Source: Hyphomicrobiales bacterium
GTDB lineage: Bacteria; Pseudomonadota; Alphaproteobacteria; Rhizobiales; Rhizobiaceae
NCBI GenBank assembly: GCA_900472625.1
Contig: UCIT01000024.1
Span: forward strand, 61,532 to 125,531
Direction of reading: 5' to 3'
Length of the DNA: 64,000 nt
The notes beneath the pieces are model-generated. The model was not told where the DNA came from and searched no databases. It saw only the letters and a list, made by a program, of their open reading frames with translations. Shown here one piece after another: positions 37,417 through 47,132 of the stretch. The translations under genes and the position numbers were made by a program. Numbering within the stretch: position 1 is the first letter of the stretch; every line of letters starts with the position of its first letter.

Positions 37417-38040
37417 ATGGCCATGCATGAACAGAACACGCAATCGTCCTTCGACTTCGCTTGCCCAAGCATGCAGCCTCAATCGTCAAGATTTGGCAAA
37501 GAAAACCTGTTTTTCGCGATATTGCCGGATCGCGAGGCAATCGCTGCCTGCCTCGATGTGCAGGACCGGCTGAAAAACCGACACCTGCTCTTCGCCACGC
37601 CGCGACCGCGCGAGCGGTTGCATGTCTCGCTCTATCATGTCGATCAGGGCATGAAGATCCCGGACGCGGTGATCTTCGGGGCCTGCCGGGCGGCCAGCGC
37701 CATCGATGCCTGCCAGTTCGAGCTCGGCTTCGACCATGTCGCAACCTTCAAGTCGTCGGTGCGCAACGCCATCGTGCTCGCCGGCAATGGCGGCCGAGAA
37801 CTGTTGCGGCAGCTGCATGTCAGGGTCGGTATCGAGATGCATCATATCGGCGAAAGTGCGCGAATACGGCCCGACTTCCAACCGCATGTGACACTGTTCT
37901 ACGACAGCGACACGGCGCCGAAGACGATGCTGGAGAAGCCGGTGACGATCACCGCCCGCGAGTTCGTTCTGCTGCACCATCGATCTGGCGAAAGCAACTA
38001 TGAGCAACTCGGCCGCTGGCCGCTGCAGGCGCGCGGATAA
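37417..38040 (+). CDS. 2H phosphoesterase (2'-5' RNA ligase family)
   Basis: A 207-aa protein with the two signature H-x-T/S motifs of the 2H superfamily: HVSLYH (H69, S71) and HVTLFY (H157, T159). The fold is a duplicated alpha/beta unit, and members such as LigT/ThpR act on 2'-5' linkages or 2',3'-cyclic phosphates in RNA. The N-terminal 30 residues are polar and may be a disordered lead. ATG 37417 is preferred; GTG 37390 and ATG 37423 are possible. A LexA box 73 nt upstream suggests SOS control, not known to me for this family. Confidence 0.85.
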   Translation: MAMHEQNTQSSFDFACPSMQPQSSRFGKENLFFAILPDREAIAACLDVQDRLKNRHLLFATPRPRERLHVSLYHVDQGMKIPDAVIFGACRAASAIDACQFELGFDHVATFKSSVRNAIVLAGNGGRELLRQLHVRVGIEMHHIGESARIRPDFQPHVTLFYDSDTAPKTMLEKPVTITAREFVLLHHRSGESNYEQLGRWPLQARG

Positions 38041-38105
38041 CGGCTTGCCTCGACCTGCGGAAGTCGCTTAAAGCTGCGGCAGAGACAATGGCAGCGGAGA
38101 CACAG

Positions 38106-39161
38106 ATGGACACGTCCGAGATCATCTTTTCCGGCGATACCGCCGGGATCGAATGGCGACTGCCGGTGCTGCGCTTCAAGGGCAGCGACCCGAAGGCGCC
38201 GAAGATCTACATCCAGGCGGCATTGCACGCCAACGAGCTGCCGGGCACGGCGCTTGTTCATTTTCTCTGCGAGATGCTGCGCGAGGCGGACGCCGCGGGC
38301 CGAATCCGCAGCGACATCACCATCGTGCCGCATGCCAATCCGATCGGCGCATCGCAATCGCATTTCGGCGAGCTGCAAGGTCGCTTCGATCTTGGCACCC
38401 GCACCAATTTCAACCGCGACTTCCCGCTGATCTCGGTTGGAGATCGCGATACGCTGACCGAGGACCTCGATCGCCATGGCGCGGTCGACCGGCTGAAGCG
38501 GCAGCTGATGCATATGGCGCTCGGCTGCGATCTGGTGATCGACCTGCATTGCGACGATGAATCGCTGCAATACGCCTATATCGACGACGCCTTCTGGCCG
38601 GAGGCGGCCGATCTGGCCGCCGCCCTCGACATGGAAGCGGTGCTTCTATCGGACGGCGAAAGCTCGGCCTTCGAAGAGGCGGTCGGCTATGCCTGGAAGC
38701 ATGAGACATCGGAGAAGAAGACGCAGCTGCCCGGCAAGCTTTCGGTTACCGTCGAACTGCGCGGCATGCGCGACGTCTATCCGGAGATGGCGCGCAAGGA
38801 TGCCGAGGGGCTGTTTACGTTTCTCGCCGGCCGCGGTGGCATAAATGCGCCGGTGGCGCTCGCGCCATTCACCGGCCCCGCCGTGCCGCTCGACAATATC
38901 GAGATGATCCGCGCGCCGCAGGCCGGCACAGTGCTGTTTCATCGCAATATCGGCGAGCAGATCGAAGAGGGTGCGCTGCTGGCGACCATCATCACCCGTC
39001 CCGGCCAGCCCGACGGCACCATCGAGGTGCGCGCGCCGCAGGCCGGGCTGATCGTCACCCGCACGTCGGCCCGCCTCGTGCGCCGCCGCGCCGACCTGAT
39101 GAAAATCGCATGCGGCAGCGCCAGCAAGGCGGCACGCAAGCCGGGCGCGCTGGAAAACTGA
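38106..39161 (+). CDS. Succinylglutamate desuccinylase/aspartoacylase family protein
   Basis: A 351-aa M14-type zinc hydrolase. Zinc ligands are in HANELPG (H and E) and DLHCDDES (H); the substrate-side stretch is NPIGASQSHFGELQGRFDLGTRTNFNRDFP. A C-terminal beta-barrel domain (APQAGTVLFHRNIGEQIEEGALLATI) resembles a biotinyl-like fold often fused in this subfamily. The substrate, an N-acyl amino acid or similar, is not fixed. ATG 38106 has GGAG at 6 nt; ATG 38088 is an alternative. Confidence 0.87.
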   Translation: MDTSEIIFSGDTAGIEWRLPVLRFKGSDPKAPKIYIQAALHANELPGTALVHFLCEMLREADAAGRIRSDITIVPHANPIGASQSHFGELQGRFDLGTRTNFNRDFPLISVGDRDTLTEDLDRHGAVDRLKRQLMHMALGCDLVIDLHCDDESLQYAYIDDAFWPEAADLAAALDMEAVLLSDGESSAFEEAVGYAWKHETSEKKTQLPGKLSVTVELRGMRDVYPEMARKDAEGLFTFLAGRGGINAPVALAPFTGPAVPLDNIEMIRAPQAGTVLFHRNIGEQIEEGALLATIITRPGQPDGTIEVRAPQAGLIVTRTSARLVRRRADLMKIACGSASKAARKPGALEN

Positions 39162-39174
39162 GCGGGAGAGGCAA

Positions 39175-39525
39175 ATGACCGTGACCATCTACGGCATCAA
39201 GAACTGCGACACGATGAAGAAGGCCCGTACCTGGCTGGAAGCGCATGACGTCGCCTATGATTTCCACGATTACAAGGCGTCGGGCATCGACCGGGCGCAT
39301 CTGGAAAAATGGGTGAAGGAAGCGGGCTGGGAAACGGTGCTCAACCGCGCCGGCACCACCTTCCGCAAGCTGCCGGACGAGGCGCGCAGCGATCTTGACG
39401 CGGACAAGGCGATCGCGCTGATGCTGGAACAGCCATCGATGATCAAGCGGCCGGTGCTGGAGGCTGACGGCACGCTGTCAGTCGGGTTCAAACCCGAGAG
39501 CTACGGCAGCGTTTTCAAGGGCTGA
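39175..39525 (+). CDS. ArsC/Spx family protein (YffB-like)
   Basis: A 116-aa thioredoxin-fold protein starting TVTIYGIKNCDTMKKARTWL; the single active-site cysteine is C11 in KNCDTMKKA, the YffB variant of the ArsC motif. The C-terminal MIKRPVLEADGTLSVGFKP is standard. True arsenate reductases need neighbours for arsenic resistance, which are absent, so a general thiol role is more likely. It starts 13 nt past the desuccinylase-like gene and ends 4 nt before ybaK. Confidence 0.9.
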   Translation: MTVTIYGIKNCDTMKKARTWLEAHDVAYDFHDYKASGIDRAHLEKWVKEAGWETVLNRAGTTFRKLPDEARSDLDADKAIALMLEQPSMIKRPVLEADGTLSVGFKPESYGSVFKG

Positions 39526-39529
39526 GCCG

Positions 39530-40003
39530 ATGTCGAAAACCACGCGCGCCACGCAGGTTCTGGCCAAATCAGGTGTCGCCTTCACGGTCCACACCTATGA
39601 CTACGATCCGAGTGCCGAGCGCATCGGCCTGCAGGCGGCGGAAGCGATCGGCGAAGAGCCGCATCGGGTGTTGAAGACGCTGATGGCCGAGGTCGATGGC
39701 AAACCGGTCTGCGTCGTCGTGCCGTCCGATCACGAGGTCAGCATGAAGAAGCTGGCTGCTGCCTTCAAGGGCAAGTCGGCGAGCATGATGAAGCCCGTCG
39801 ATGCCGAGCGCCTGACCGGCTACCATGTTGGCGGCATCAGCCCGTTCGGGCAGAAGAAGCTGGTGCCGACGGCGATCGAGCAAGCATCGCTCGCCGAGCC
39901 GCTGGTCTACATGAACGGCGGCCAGCGCGGGCTGCAGGTGCGGCTCGATCCGAAGGATGCACTTATGGTGCTGAAGGCGGTGGCTGCGTCGCTGGTGGCG
40001 TGA
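39530..40003 (+). CDS. ybaK: Cys-tRNA(Pro) deacylase
   Basis: Editing enzyme that removes cysteine from mischarged tRNA-Pro; 157 aa, YbaK/EbsC type. Signature stretches: KTTRATQVLAKSGVAFTVHTYDYDP, PHRVLKTLMAEVDGK, and YHVGGISPFGQKK with the conserved GGISP loop. It starts 4 nt after the ArsC-like gene stop, so the two are one unit. Confidence 0.93.
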   Translation: MSKTTRATQVLAKSGVAFTVHTYDYDPSAERIGLQAAEAIGEEPHRVLKTLMAEVDGKPVCVVVPSDHEVSMKKLAAAFKGKSASMMKPVDAERLTGYHVGGISPFGQKKLVPTAIEQASLAEPLVYMNGGQRGLQVRLDPKDALMVLKAVAASLVA

Positions 40004-40095
40004 TCGCCCAAGATTGAAAAGCCGCGAGCTTCAATTTCGCCTTAAACAGGTCTAAGTCTCTGCGCCTGTCCGTTCGTTTCAGAAGGTGATCGATC

Positions 40096-41349
40096 ATGAA
40101 CTACATGCCGCAGGGCGAAAACGCCGTGGACCCCATCAAGCTCGACAAGCTGGCCGAAGTCGCCGTCAAGGTCGGGCTGCAGCTCAAGAGCGGGCAGGAT
40201 CTCGTCATCACCGCGCCCGTCGTGGCACTGCCGCTGGTCCGGCAGATCACCAAACATGCCTATATGGCCGGCGCCGGGCTGGTCAGCGCCTTCTATTCCG
40301 ACGAGGAATCGACGCTTGCGCGCTATCAATACGGCAACGACCAGAGCTTCGACCGTGCGTCAGGCTGGCTCTACGAGGGCATGGCGAAGGCCTATGAGAA
40401 CGGCGCGGCGCGGCTTGCAGTGGCCGGCGACAACCCGATGATGCTGTCGGAACAGGACCCGTCGAAGGTCAGCCGCGCCAACCGCGCGACGTCTGCCGCC
40501 TACAAGCCGGCGCTGGAGAAGATCTCCAATTTCGACATCAACTGGAACATCGTCTCCTACCCGAACCCGGCCTGGGCCAAGCTGGTTTTCCCCGGTGATC
40601 CCGAGCCGATCGCCGTCGCGAGGCTCGCCAAGGCGATCTTCGCCGCCTCGCGCGTCGATGTCGAGGATCCGATCGCGGCCTGGGCCGAGCACAATGCCAA
40701 TCTCGCCAAGCGGTCCGGCTGGCTGAACGGCCAGCGTTTTTCGGCGCTGCATTTCACCGGTCCGGGCACCGATCTGACGGTCGGCCTAGCCGATGGTCAC
40801 GAGTGGCATGGCGGCGCGTCCACGGCCAAGAACGGCATCACCTGCAATCCGAACATTCCGACCGAGGAAGTGTTCACCACGCCGCATGCGTTGCGTGTCG
40901 AAGGCTACGTGTCCAGCACCAAGCCGCTGTCGCACCAGGGCACGCTGATCGACGACATCCGGGTGACATTCGAGGGCGGCCGGATCGTCGAGGCGAAGGC
41001 TTCGCGTGGCGAAGAGGTGCTGAACAAGGTGCTGGATACCGACGAGGGCGCGCGGCGGCTGGGCGAAGTGGCGCTGGTGCCGCATTCCTCGCCGATCTCG
41101 GCCAGCGGCATCCTGTTCTACAACACGCTGTTCGACGAGAACGCCTCCTGCCATATCGCGCTCGGCCAGTGCTATTCGAAGTGCTTCCTCGACGGCGCCA
41201 AGCTGAGCCAGGAACAGATCAAGGCGCAGGGCGGCAATTCCAGCCTGATCCATATCGACTGGATGATCGGCTCCGACAAGGTCGACATCGACGGTATCAA
41301 CGCGGACGGATCGAAGGTTCCGGTGATGCGGAAGGGCGAATGGGCCTGA
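40096..41349 (+). CDS. M29 family metallo-aminopeptidase
   Basis: A 417-aa thermophilic-aminopeptidase (T/AmpS) family enzyme with a two-metal centre. Conserved parts are LHFTGPGTDLTVGLADGHEWHGG, CNPNIPTEEVFTTPHALRVEG, GEVALVPHSSPIS, FDENASCHIALGQCY, and HIDWMIGSDKVDIDG, which hold the metal-binding E, H, D residues. Exported relatives are rare, and no signal peptide is visible, so it should be cytoplasmic. AGAAGGTG precedes ATG 40096; the 92-nt gap after ybaK probably contains its promoter. Confidence 0.94.
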   Translation: MNYMPQGENAVDPIKLDKLAEVAVKVGLQLKSGQDLVITAPVVALPLVRQITKHAYMAGAGLVSAFYSDEESTLARYQYGNDQSFDRASGWLYEGMAKAYENGAARLAVAGDNPMMLSEQDPSKVSRANRATSAAYKPALEKISNFDINWNIVSYPNPAWAKLVFPGDPEPIAVARLAKAIFAASRVDVEDPIAAWAEHNANLAKRSGWLNGQRFSALHFTGPGTDLTVGLADGHEWHGGASTAKNGITCNPNIPTEEVFTTPHALRVEGYVSSTKPLSHQGTLIDDIRVTFEGGRIVEAKASRGEEVLNKVLDTDEGARRLGEVALVPHSSPISASGILFYNTLFDENASCHIALGQCYSKCFLDGAKLSQEQIKAQGGNSSLIHIDWMIGSDKVDIDGINADGSKVPVMRKGEWA

Positions 41350-41371
41350 ACATATCGGCTGCCGGCCGGCA

Positions 41372-42586
41372 TCAGGCTCCGGTCGGCGACTGCGCCCCTT
41401 CGATATCGGATGGGCACCATGCTGCGGGTATCCACCTTGCAGATTGCGGAAAAGCGCGGACGATGAACCATAGCGCGACTAGGATCAGTGCGACGGTGAC
41501 AAACAGGCCGCCGATGGCCGGCCCCGTGCTGAAGCCCAAAAGAAAACCCATCGACGCCAGCAGGCTGCCCAGGCCGATCAGCAGCGCTACGACGACCGTT
41601 GGAACCGAAAGAAACGAGCAAGCCAGCAAGACGCTCAGGATATCGGCCATGAAGAAATACCGCTCATGCATCCGGGGCAGGATATACGGGACCGCGAGGC
41701 TCGACAGCAGCGCAATCAGCAAGAGGTCGAAACGGCTGGTCATCTTCCTGATGTCGGCGATAATCGCGATGGCCAGTACGACGAGTGCTGCGACGGCAAT
41801 GCCAAATATCGTGGCGGTATCGTTGGGTTGAAGTCCGAAATAATCGAGGTAGGTCCAGATGTTAGGCGCGTTCAGCGAAAGACTTTGGTAATAATCGGCC
41901 TGCTCCAAATAGATCCGTACCAGATCCATCATCGGCCGGCCGGCAATCCACGCCGGCAGCATCAGCAGGCACCAGGCTGCGAACGAGAAGATCAAAGACC
42001 ATGGCCGGATCACCCGCGACAATAGCAGAAACAGGCCGAAGGGCGCGACAAAGACCGCTTGCAGCTTGAAGGCGATCGCAGCGCCGAACATGGCCGCCGC
42101 GAGCAGGTCTCTTCGCTGCAGCGCGAAGGCGACGGCGAGAATGATGAACCCGGTATAGAGTGCATCGCACTGTCCCCAGACCACGCTGTTGATCACGACG
42201 GAAGGCAGAAGCAGAATCAGAAGGGCCGCAACCAGGGCCGGCCAAGGCCGCATGAATTGCCGCAACAGGACATGGGAGCAGCAGACCAGAAAGACCGAAC
42301 CCGCTATCGCCAGAAGCTTGATGGTGACAAGCGGGGTCAGCCAGCCATCGGCAAGCGTACCGATAGACAGCAGATAGAGGTATGGCGGCGTATAGTTGGA
42401 GAAATTGTCGGCGAAAGCGGCAAACCTGCCGTGCAACAGAATATAGTCGTACCAGGGAACGAGGAAGTCCTCGATATCGGCATTGTCTGTTTCGAGAAAC
42501 AATGGGTAGACCATGACCGCCGCCAGCAAAATGGCCAGACAGATCGGGGCGCAAATTTCAGCGGATGACTTCGTCCAGCGTCTCAC
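41372..42586 (-). CDS. GT-C type polyprenyl-linked glycosyltransferase, multi-pass membrane
   Basis: A 404-aa protein with about ten membrane segments, of the GT87/DUF2029 or mannosyltransferase type. The acidic first loop LETDNADIEDFLVPWYDYI, the WGQCDALYTGF stretch and the PRMHERYFFMADILSVLL stretch are GT-C features (metal/donor side and a conserved H-E-R-YF motif). Donor likely a polyprenyl-phosphate sugar; product unknown. I use GTG 42586 with AGAGGG upstream; a TTG at 42610 is an alternative. Lies 75 nt after xseA on the same strand. Confidence 0.75.
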   Translation of the reverse strand: MRRWTKSSAEICAPICLAILLAAVMVYPLFLETDNADIEDFLVPWYDYILLHGRFAAFADNFSNYTPPYLYLLSIGTLADGWLTPLVTIKLLAIAGSVFLVCCSHVLLRQFMRPWPALVAALLILLLPSVVINSVVWGQCDALYTGFIILAVAFALQRRDLLAAAMFGAAIAFKLQAVFVAPFGLFLLLSRVIRPWSLIFSFAAWCLLMLPAWIAGRPMMDLVRIYLEQADYYQSLSLNAPNIWTYLDYFGLQPNDTATIFGIAVAALVVLAIAIIADIRKMTSRFDLLLIALLSSLAVPYILPRMHERYFFMADILSVLLACSFLSVPTVVVALLIGLGSLLASMGFLLGFSTGPAIGGLFVTVALILVALWFIVRAFPQSARWIPAAWCPSDIEGAQSPTGA

Positions 42587-42661
42587 TATGCCGATCCCTC
42601 TCGACGACAATCTCTAGGCCACAATACCCGTGGAAATTCCTGCTCTTCTGGCGTCAAACAA

Positions 42662-44251
42662 TCAAAACAGGCTGCCCTGCTTCGGTGGCGCGGCTGGTTC
42701 CGAAGATTTCGCACCGCGCTTCCTGGCGCTCCCCGGCGGCTCGCCGCCCTCGGTGGTGATGGCGCCGATGCGGCCGTCGGAAAACTCGATCGAGATGCCC
42801 GACCCTGCCGACAGCATCGCCGCCTGCGACACCGGCCGGTTATCCTCGTCGCGGATGACGGCATAGCCGCGCTTCAGCACATTCTTGTAGGACAGCGACT
42901 GCAGGATCCGCTCCTGCGCCTGCAGATCGCCGCGCGCGCGCGCCAACTGGTGGCGGACGGCGGTGTCGGCGTTGCGCGACAGATTGGCGAGACGGTCGCG
43001 CATGCGCGATGTCTGCGTCCGCAGCCGCGCCGGCAGCGAGGCGAAGACGGCATCGGCGCGGCCGACGCGCGATTTCGAGCGGTCGAGCAGCCGCTCGACG
43101 GTGCGCTCGGCCCGCGTCATGCGCTCGGCCAGCATCTGGCGTTTCTCGGCAATGCGGTTCGACAGCATGTCGGGGCGCAGGTGTGCGGCGGTCTTCTCGA
43201 AACCGCGTCGCTTGTTCAGCGTGTTGAGTTCGAGCCCGCGGCCGAGGCCTGCGGCCACCTCGTCGAAACGGCGGCGCGGCAGCGCCAGCAGCTGGTCGAG
43301 CGAGGGTAGCGCGCGCATCAGCGCCCGCACAGCCTGTCGGCGATGATCCATCTGCCGTGTCGTGCTGCCCTGTAGCCGTGCAGAGAACTGCGCGAGCTGC
43401 GATTCGAGCTCGGCCTTGACAGGCACCGCCATTTCGGCGGCACCCGTGGGCGTCGGGGCGCGGATATCCGCAGCATAGTCGATCAGCGTCCAGTCGGTCT
43501 CGTGGCCGACGGCCGAGATCAGCGGTATCGCGCTTTCGGCGGCGGCGCGCACGACGATCTCGTCGTTGAAGCTCCAAAGATCCTCGAGGCTGCCGCCACC
43601 GCGGGCGACGATCAGCACGTCCGGCCGCGGGATGGCGCCAGCGGGATTGAAGCCGTTGAAGCCGCGAATGGCGTTCGCCACCTCCTCACCGGAGCCCTCG
43701 CCCTGCACTTTCACCGGCCAGACGACCACATGCACGGGGAAGCGATCGGCAATGCGGTGGAGAATATCGCGGATGACCGCGCCGGTCGGCGACGTCACGA
43801 CGCCGATGACGCGCGGCATGAAGGGCAGCGGCCGCTTGCGGGCGGGGTCGAACAGACCTTCGGCGCCAAGCTTGCGCTTGCGCTCCTCGATCAGCGCCAT
43901 CAACGCCCCGGCGCCGGCCGGCTCTAGCGTCTCGATTACGATCTGGTATTTCGACGAGCCCGGGAAGGTGGTGACCTTGCCGGTGGCGATCACTTCCATG
44001 CCCTCTTCCGGGCGGAACTTCAGCCGCGAGAACGTGCCCTTCCAGATCACGGCATCGATGCGCGAGCGATCGTCCTTCAGCGAGAAGTAAGCATGGCCGG
44101 ACGAATGCGGACCGCGATAGCCGGAGATTTCCCCGCGTACGCGCACCTGGTCGAACGCCGTCTCGACGGTTCGCTTGATCGAACCCGACAGTTCCGACAC
44201 CGAATATTCGGTGAGATTGCTCGGCGAATCATTGTCGAAGATGCTGCTCAT
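42662..44251 (-). CDS. xseA: Exodeoxyribonuclease VII large subunit
   Basis: Large subunit of ExoVII, which degrades single-stranded DNA; 529 aa. N-terminal OB-fold ([28 protein letters not shown] part, with [10 protein letters not shown]), catalytic core with [34 protein letters not shown] and [27 protein letters not shown], then a long coiled-coil arm (about 280-430). The C-terminal tail is extended past GYAVIRD with a basic stretch. ATG 44251 follows AAAGG. xseB is not adjacent. Confidence 0.95.
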   Translation of the reverse strand: MSSIFDNDSPSNLTEYSVSELSGSIKRTVETAFDQVRVRGEISGYRGPHSSGHAYFSLKDDRSRIDAVIWKGTFSRLKFRPEEGMEVIATGKVTTFPGSSKYQIVIETLEPAGAGALMALIEERKRKLGAEGLFDPARKRPLPFMPRVIGVVTSPTGAVIRDILHRIADRFPVHVVVWPVKVQGEGSGEEVANAIRGFNGFNPAGAIPRPDVLIVARGGGSLEDLWSFNDEIVVRAAAESAIPLISAVGHETDWTLIDYAADIRAPTPTGAAEMAVPVKAELESQLAQFSARLQGSTTRQMDHRRQAVRALMRALPSLDQLLALPRRRFDEVAAGLGRGLELNTLNKRRGFEKTAAHLRPDMLSNRIAEKRQMLAERMTRAERTVERLLDRSKSRVGRADAVFASLPARLRTQTSRMRDRLANLSRNADTAVRHQLARARGDLQAQERILQSLSYKNVLKRGYAVIRDEDNRPVSQAAMLSAGSGISIEFSDGRIGAITTEGGEPPGSARKRGAKSSEPAAPPKQGSLF

Positions 44252-44468
44252 GCAACCTTTCTAGCCGAAACGAAGCGGAAACGCAGCCCAGGATGCGGGG
44301 AGGTTTATGCACCGATGGCGATCCGGCCTGCATCGACAACACGAAATTTTCGTTGTCCCTTCAAAGGCTTGCTCGCATCACTGGCGCGTTCCGGCGAAAC
44401 GTCATTCCTACGATTTTCCCCGTTTTCCAGTTCGGCGCGATCATGGCGGGAACAACCAAGGAGTTTCC

Positions 44469-44732
44469 ATGTCCGACCGCTTTTCCTCGCACGCGCCCTC
44501 CCTCACCGGCCCCGCCAGTTCCGGCTTTGCTATTGCGCCCGATGACACACTGCTGCTTGCTGAAACGACGCGGGCACTGTTTGTCGGGTCGGGCGGCAGC
44601 CTGAGGGTGGAGATGGCCTCGGGCGCGGTCCTTACCTTCGAGGCCGTTGCCGATGGCGCAATCCTGCCGCTGCGGATCGTGCGCGTGCTGGCGACCGGAA
44701 CGACAGCGGCCAACATTATCGGCCTCGTCTGA
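44469..44732 (+). CDS. GTA-type spike base protein (RCAP_rcc01079-like), orphan
   Basis: An 87-aa protein: SDRFSSHAPSLTGPASSGFAI, DDTLLLAETTRALFVGSGGSL, then VLTFEAVADGAILPLRIVRVLATGTTAANI. This pattern matches the small head-spike base proteins of gene transfer agents (rcc01079/GhsA type), also seen in tailed phages. AAGGAG stands directly upstream of ATG 44469. No other GTA or phage gene lies in the window, so this is an orphan. I am fairly sure of the family but not of a role in particle formation here. Confidence 0.68.
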   Translation: MSDRFSSHAPSLTGPASSGFAIAPDDTLLLAETTRALFVGSGGSLRVEMASGAVLTFEAVADGAILPLRIVRVLATGTTAANIIGLV

Positions 44733-44857
44733 TCCGGCGCGCAACCATCTGTGTGGTCGCCCGTTATCATATATATCGAAAACCGCAGATACCGGCACAG
44801 CGTTAATTGTTCGGCAAAGCCACCGCCCCTATACTGCAGTGATTCGGGAGATGCTGA

Positions 44858-45094
44858 ATGATTGCTCTGACTGCCGCCATGATTGGTATTGCCACCGCAC
44901 CGATGCGCTCGCTGTTTTCCATGATTCTCGTGGGCGTGCTCATCTGTGGAAGCTATGCCTGTGCGGCATTCTGCGGCCCGACATCGTTGCTCGATCTCGC
45001 CATCGCCATCGTCTGCTACAATCTCAGCCTGCTCGTCTCGCTGGTCGGCCTGCACGTATTCGACCGTTTGCGCTCCAAGGCACGCCTCGCCTGA
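44858..45094 (+). CDS. Small two-helix membrane protein, SyrA/ExoX-like
   Basis: A 78-aa protein with two hydrophobic segments (FSMILVGVLICGSYACAAFCG and AIAIVCYNLSLLVSLVGLHVF) and a basic C-terminus (DRLRSKARLA). The phrase RSLFSMILVG and the overall size resemble SyrA/ExoX-type exopolysaccharide production repressors of rhizobia. The match is weak, since these proteins are short and hydrophobic. GGGAG lies 7 nt before ATG 44858. Neighbouring genes are glycan-related (45117-48520), which favours the assignment. Confidence 0.5.
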   Translation: MIALTAAMIGIATAPMRSLFSMILVGVLICGSYACAAFCGPTSLLDLAIAIVCYNLSLLVSLVGLHVFDRLRSKARLA

Positions 45095-45116
45095 CGACCT
45101 TCATAGTATCCGCTGA

Positions 45117-46961
45117 TTACGATCCGCTCGGGATGTAGCGGAAGAACCGGACCGGTGATCCCTCAGGCGAGGGAACGGCCTGCAGGTATGGCGGCACGAT
45201 GCCTTTTTCCAACTGCGCGTAGAGACCGTCGGGCTTCATCCTGGCGATCTCCCTGGTCTGCAGGAAGTCCTTGCAGAAGGCGAGCGTTGTCACCCCGGTA
45301 CCGCGCAGGAACGCCTCGGCGTCGGAAGGGGTCGACAGGCCGATGTGCATTTCCGTCAGCATGCCGCCCTGATTGCGGTGATAGGGTGCCGAGAGGATGC
45401 GGTTTGCCGTGAAACGCAGGATCGACACGCCCATGTCGGACGGCGCGGCGACCAGACCGGGCGGCAGGTCGATCAGCGGGGCGAGCGACTGTTGCGACGA
45501 GCAGCTCGGCTTGTCCTTGGCTTCGGCCTCTGCCTGCGCCTGGCTGTTGTTGATGCGGTCGCCAATCAATCCGCCGGCGAGACCCCAGACAGCGGCGACG
45601 CTGAGGAGAACCGTCAGTATGTAGCTGAGGGCTGCGGCGCCGTTTTCCTTCTCGGCGTTGGAGACACGGCGGATGTCGATGATCAACAGGGTCAGCGGGA
45701 AGACGGCGAGCAGGTTGGAGAACATCGCGCCGCGGATCTGCACCGCCGCGATCGCCCAGCTTATCGCGAGCAGGAACAGCAGCACGAGATGGATGCGCAC
45801 GCGGTCGGCGTAGACGAGGCGGAAGATGCAGACGGCGATGGCGAACAGGCCGGTCGCGTAGAAGAAGCCGATCGTATAGGGGTCCTGATGGAAGCTGGCG
45901 ACGATCGACTGCGCCTCCTGGACGTTCTTCAGCCACAGGTCGATCAACATCGGATCAAGGTCGGCCAGCGGATTGTGCAGGCACTGCGGCGCGATGACGA
46001 CGGCCGACGCCAGCACCACGCCACCGACGGCGCCGAGCACGGCAAAACGGAAGGGCCGGCCGAAGCGGCTGGCAAAGGCCGCGGCCACCATCAGAAGACC
46101 GCCGCCGATCGCCGCCAGGCTGTAATAGCCAAGCGAGAGATTGTCGCAGGTGACCGACGAATAAAGGCGCGGCGGCACGGTTCCGAAGAAGAACAGGCTG
46201 ATCGACAGCGCCAGCGTCAGGCCGAATGCCTTGGCAGCCGGTGCAAAGGTATCGCCTTCCCAAGCCCACGAGATTGCGACGACGAGGCAGACACCGGCGA
46301 CGAAAGGGGTTGTCTCGGCGCCGATGGCGATCGCCAGCGCCGCGCAGAAAGCAGCGATCGCATAGCTTAGCGGCCGATGGTCTTCGTCGAGCAGCATCGC
46401 CGTCATGATCGCCGCAAGCGCGAACTGGGCGTTGTGATGGTCGATCGAGCCGGGCAGGAAGCGGTTGCTGGTGACCAGCAGGAAGGTCGCAAGCAACAGC
46501 GCGATATGCATGCCGAACACGCCGCCCACACGCCGACCGGCAAGGCCCATGCCCCACAGGCTGGGAACGATCAGCGACAGCGGCCAGACCAGCAACGCCG
46601 CGGCTTCGGCGCTTTGCTGCGGCAGGACGAGGCCGAAGAAGCGGATCAGCGTGGCGATCGGCAGATCGATCAGCCGCGACCAGTGCATCAGCGTGCCCGG
46701 CCCGAGGCCCATGCGGTACTGCATGAGATCGAACCAGCCCTGGCCACTCAGGAAATCGCGCACCTCGACGAGGCGCATGCCGTCGTCATTGTCGGCGCCG
46801 ACATAGTCCTTGGCATTCGGGACCTTCATGACGATGATCGCGACGATCAGCAACAGGCTGTAGAACAGCACCGAGGGCCACAGCTTCTCCATCACCACCC
46901 GCAGCTTCTCGCGCAGGGACATGGGTGTTGTTTCGCCAATCATCGGGGCAACGGTCGCCAT
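45117..46961 (-). CDS. STT3/GT-C-like multi-pass membrane protein
   Basis: A 614-aa protein with 11-13 membrane segments in residues 30-450 and a soluble C-terminal part. The first periplasmic loop has ADNDDGMRLVEVRDFLSG, like the D-x-D loop of GT-C enzymes, and GSIDHHNAQFALAA has the DHH motif of STT3/PglB/AglB. The WWDYG acceptor motif of true oligosaccharyltransferases is not seen, so it may transfer sugar to another target. ATG 46961 is used, but ATGs at 46943 and 46922 are possible. Divergent from a GtrB-like gene. Confidence 0.65.
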   Translation of the reverse strand: MATVAPMIGETTPMSLREKLRVVMEKLWPSVLFYSLLLIVAIIVMKVPNAKDYVGADNDDGMRLVEVRDFLSGQGWFDLMQYRMGLGPGTLMHWSRLIDLPIATLIRFFGLVLPQQSAEAAALLVWPLSLIVPSLWGMGLAGRRVGGVFGMHIALLLATFLLVTSNRFLPGSIDHHNAQFALAAIMTAMLLDEDHRPLSYAIAAFCAALAIAIGAETTPFVAGVCLVVAISWAWEGDTFAPAAKAFGLTLALSISLFFFGTVPPRLYSSVTCDNLSLGYYSLAAIGGGLLMVAAAFASRFGRPFRFAVLGAVGGVVLASAVVIAPQCLHNPLADLDPMLIDLWLKNVQEAQSIVASFHQDPYTIGFFYATGLFAIAVCIFRLVYADRVRIHLVLLFLLAISWAIAAVQIRGAMFSNLLAVFPLTLLIIDIRRVSNAEKENGAAALSYILTVLLSVAAVWGLAGGLIGDRINNSQAQAEAEAKDKPSCSSQQSLAPLIDLPPGLVAAPSDMGVSILRFTANRILSAPYHRNQGGMLTEMHIGLSTPSDAEAFLRGTGVTTLAFCKDFLQTREIARMKPDGLYAQLEKGIVPPYLQAVPSPEGSPVRFFRYIPSGS

Positions 46962-47132
46962 GAAGCATATCTCATCATTGAATGCGGCGAGAGATTACGA
47001 TGTGCATATCAAGAAAGCGTAAAGCACGGTGGCAGCACCAGCGAGCCTCTACCGGGCCTGCGCCAAAGGCATAGGAGCTTGTTAACGGCCATCCTTTAGA
47101 GTTGCCGCAATTTCCTTCGCACAGGTGTGATC

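Noticed and set aside
39175..39525. Arsenate-resistance gene
   Set aside because: The thioredoxin-like fold has the YffB-type single cysteine, and no arsR, arsB or ACR3 gene is nearby.
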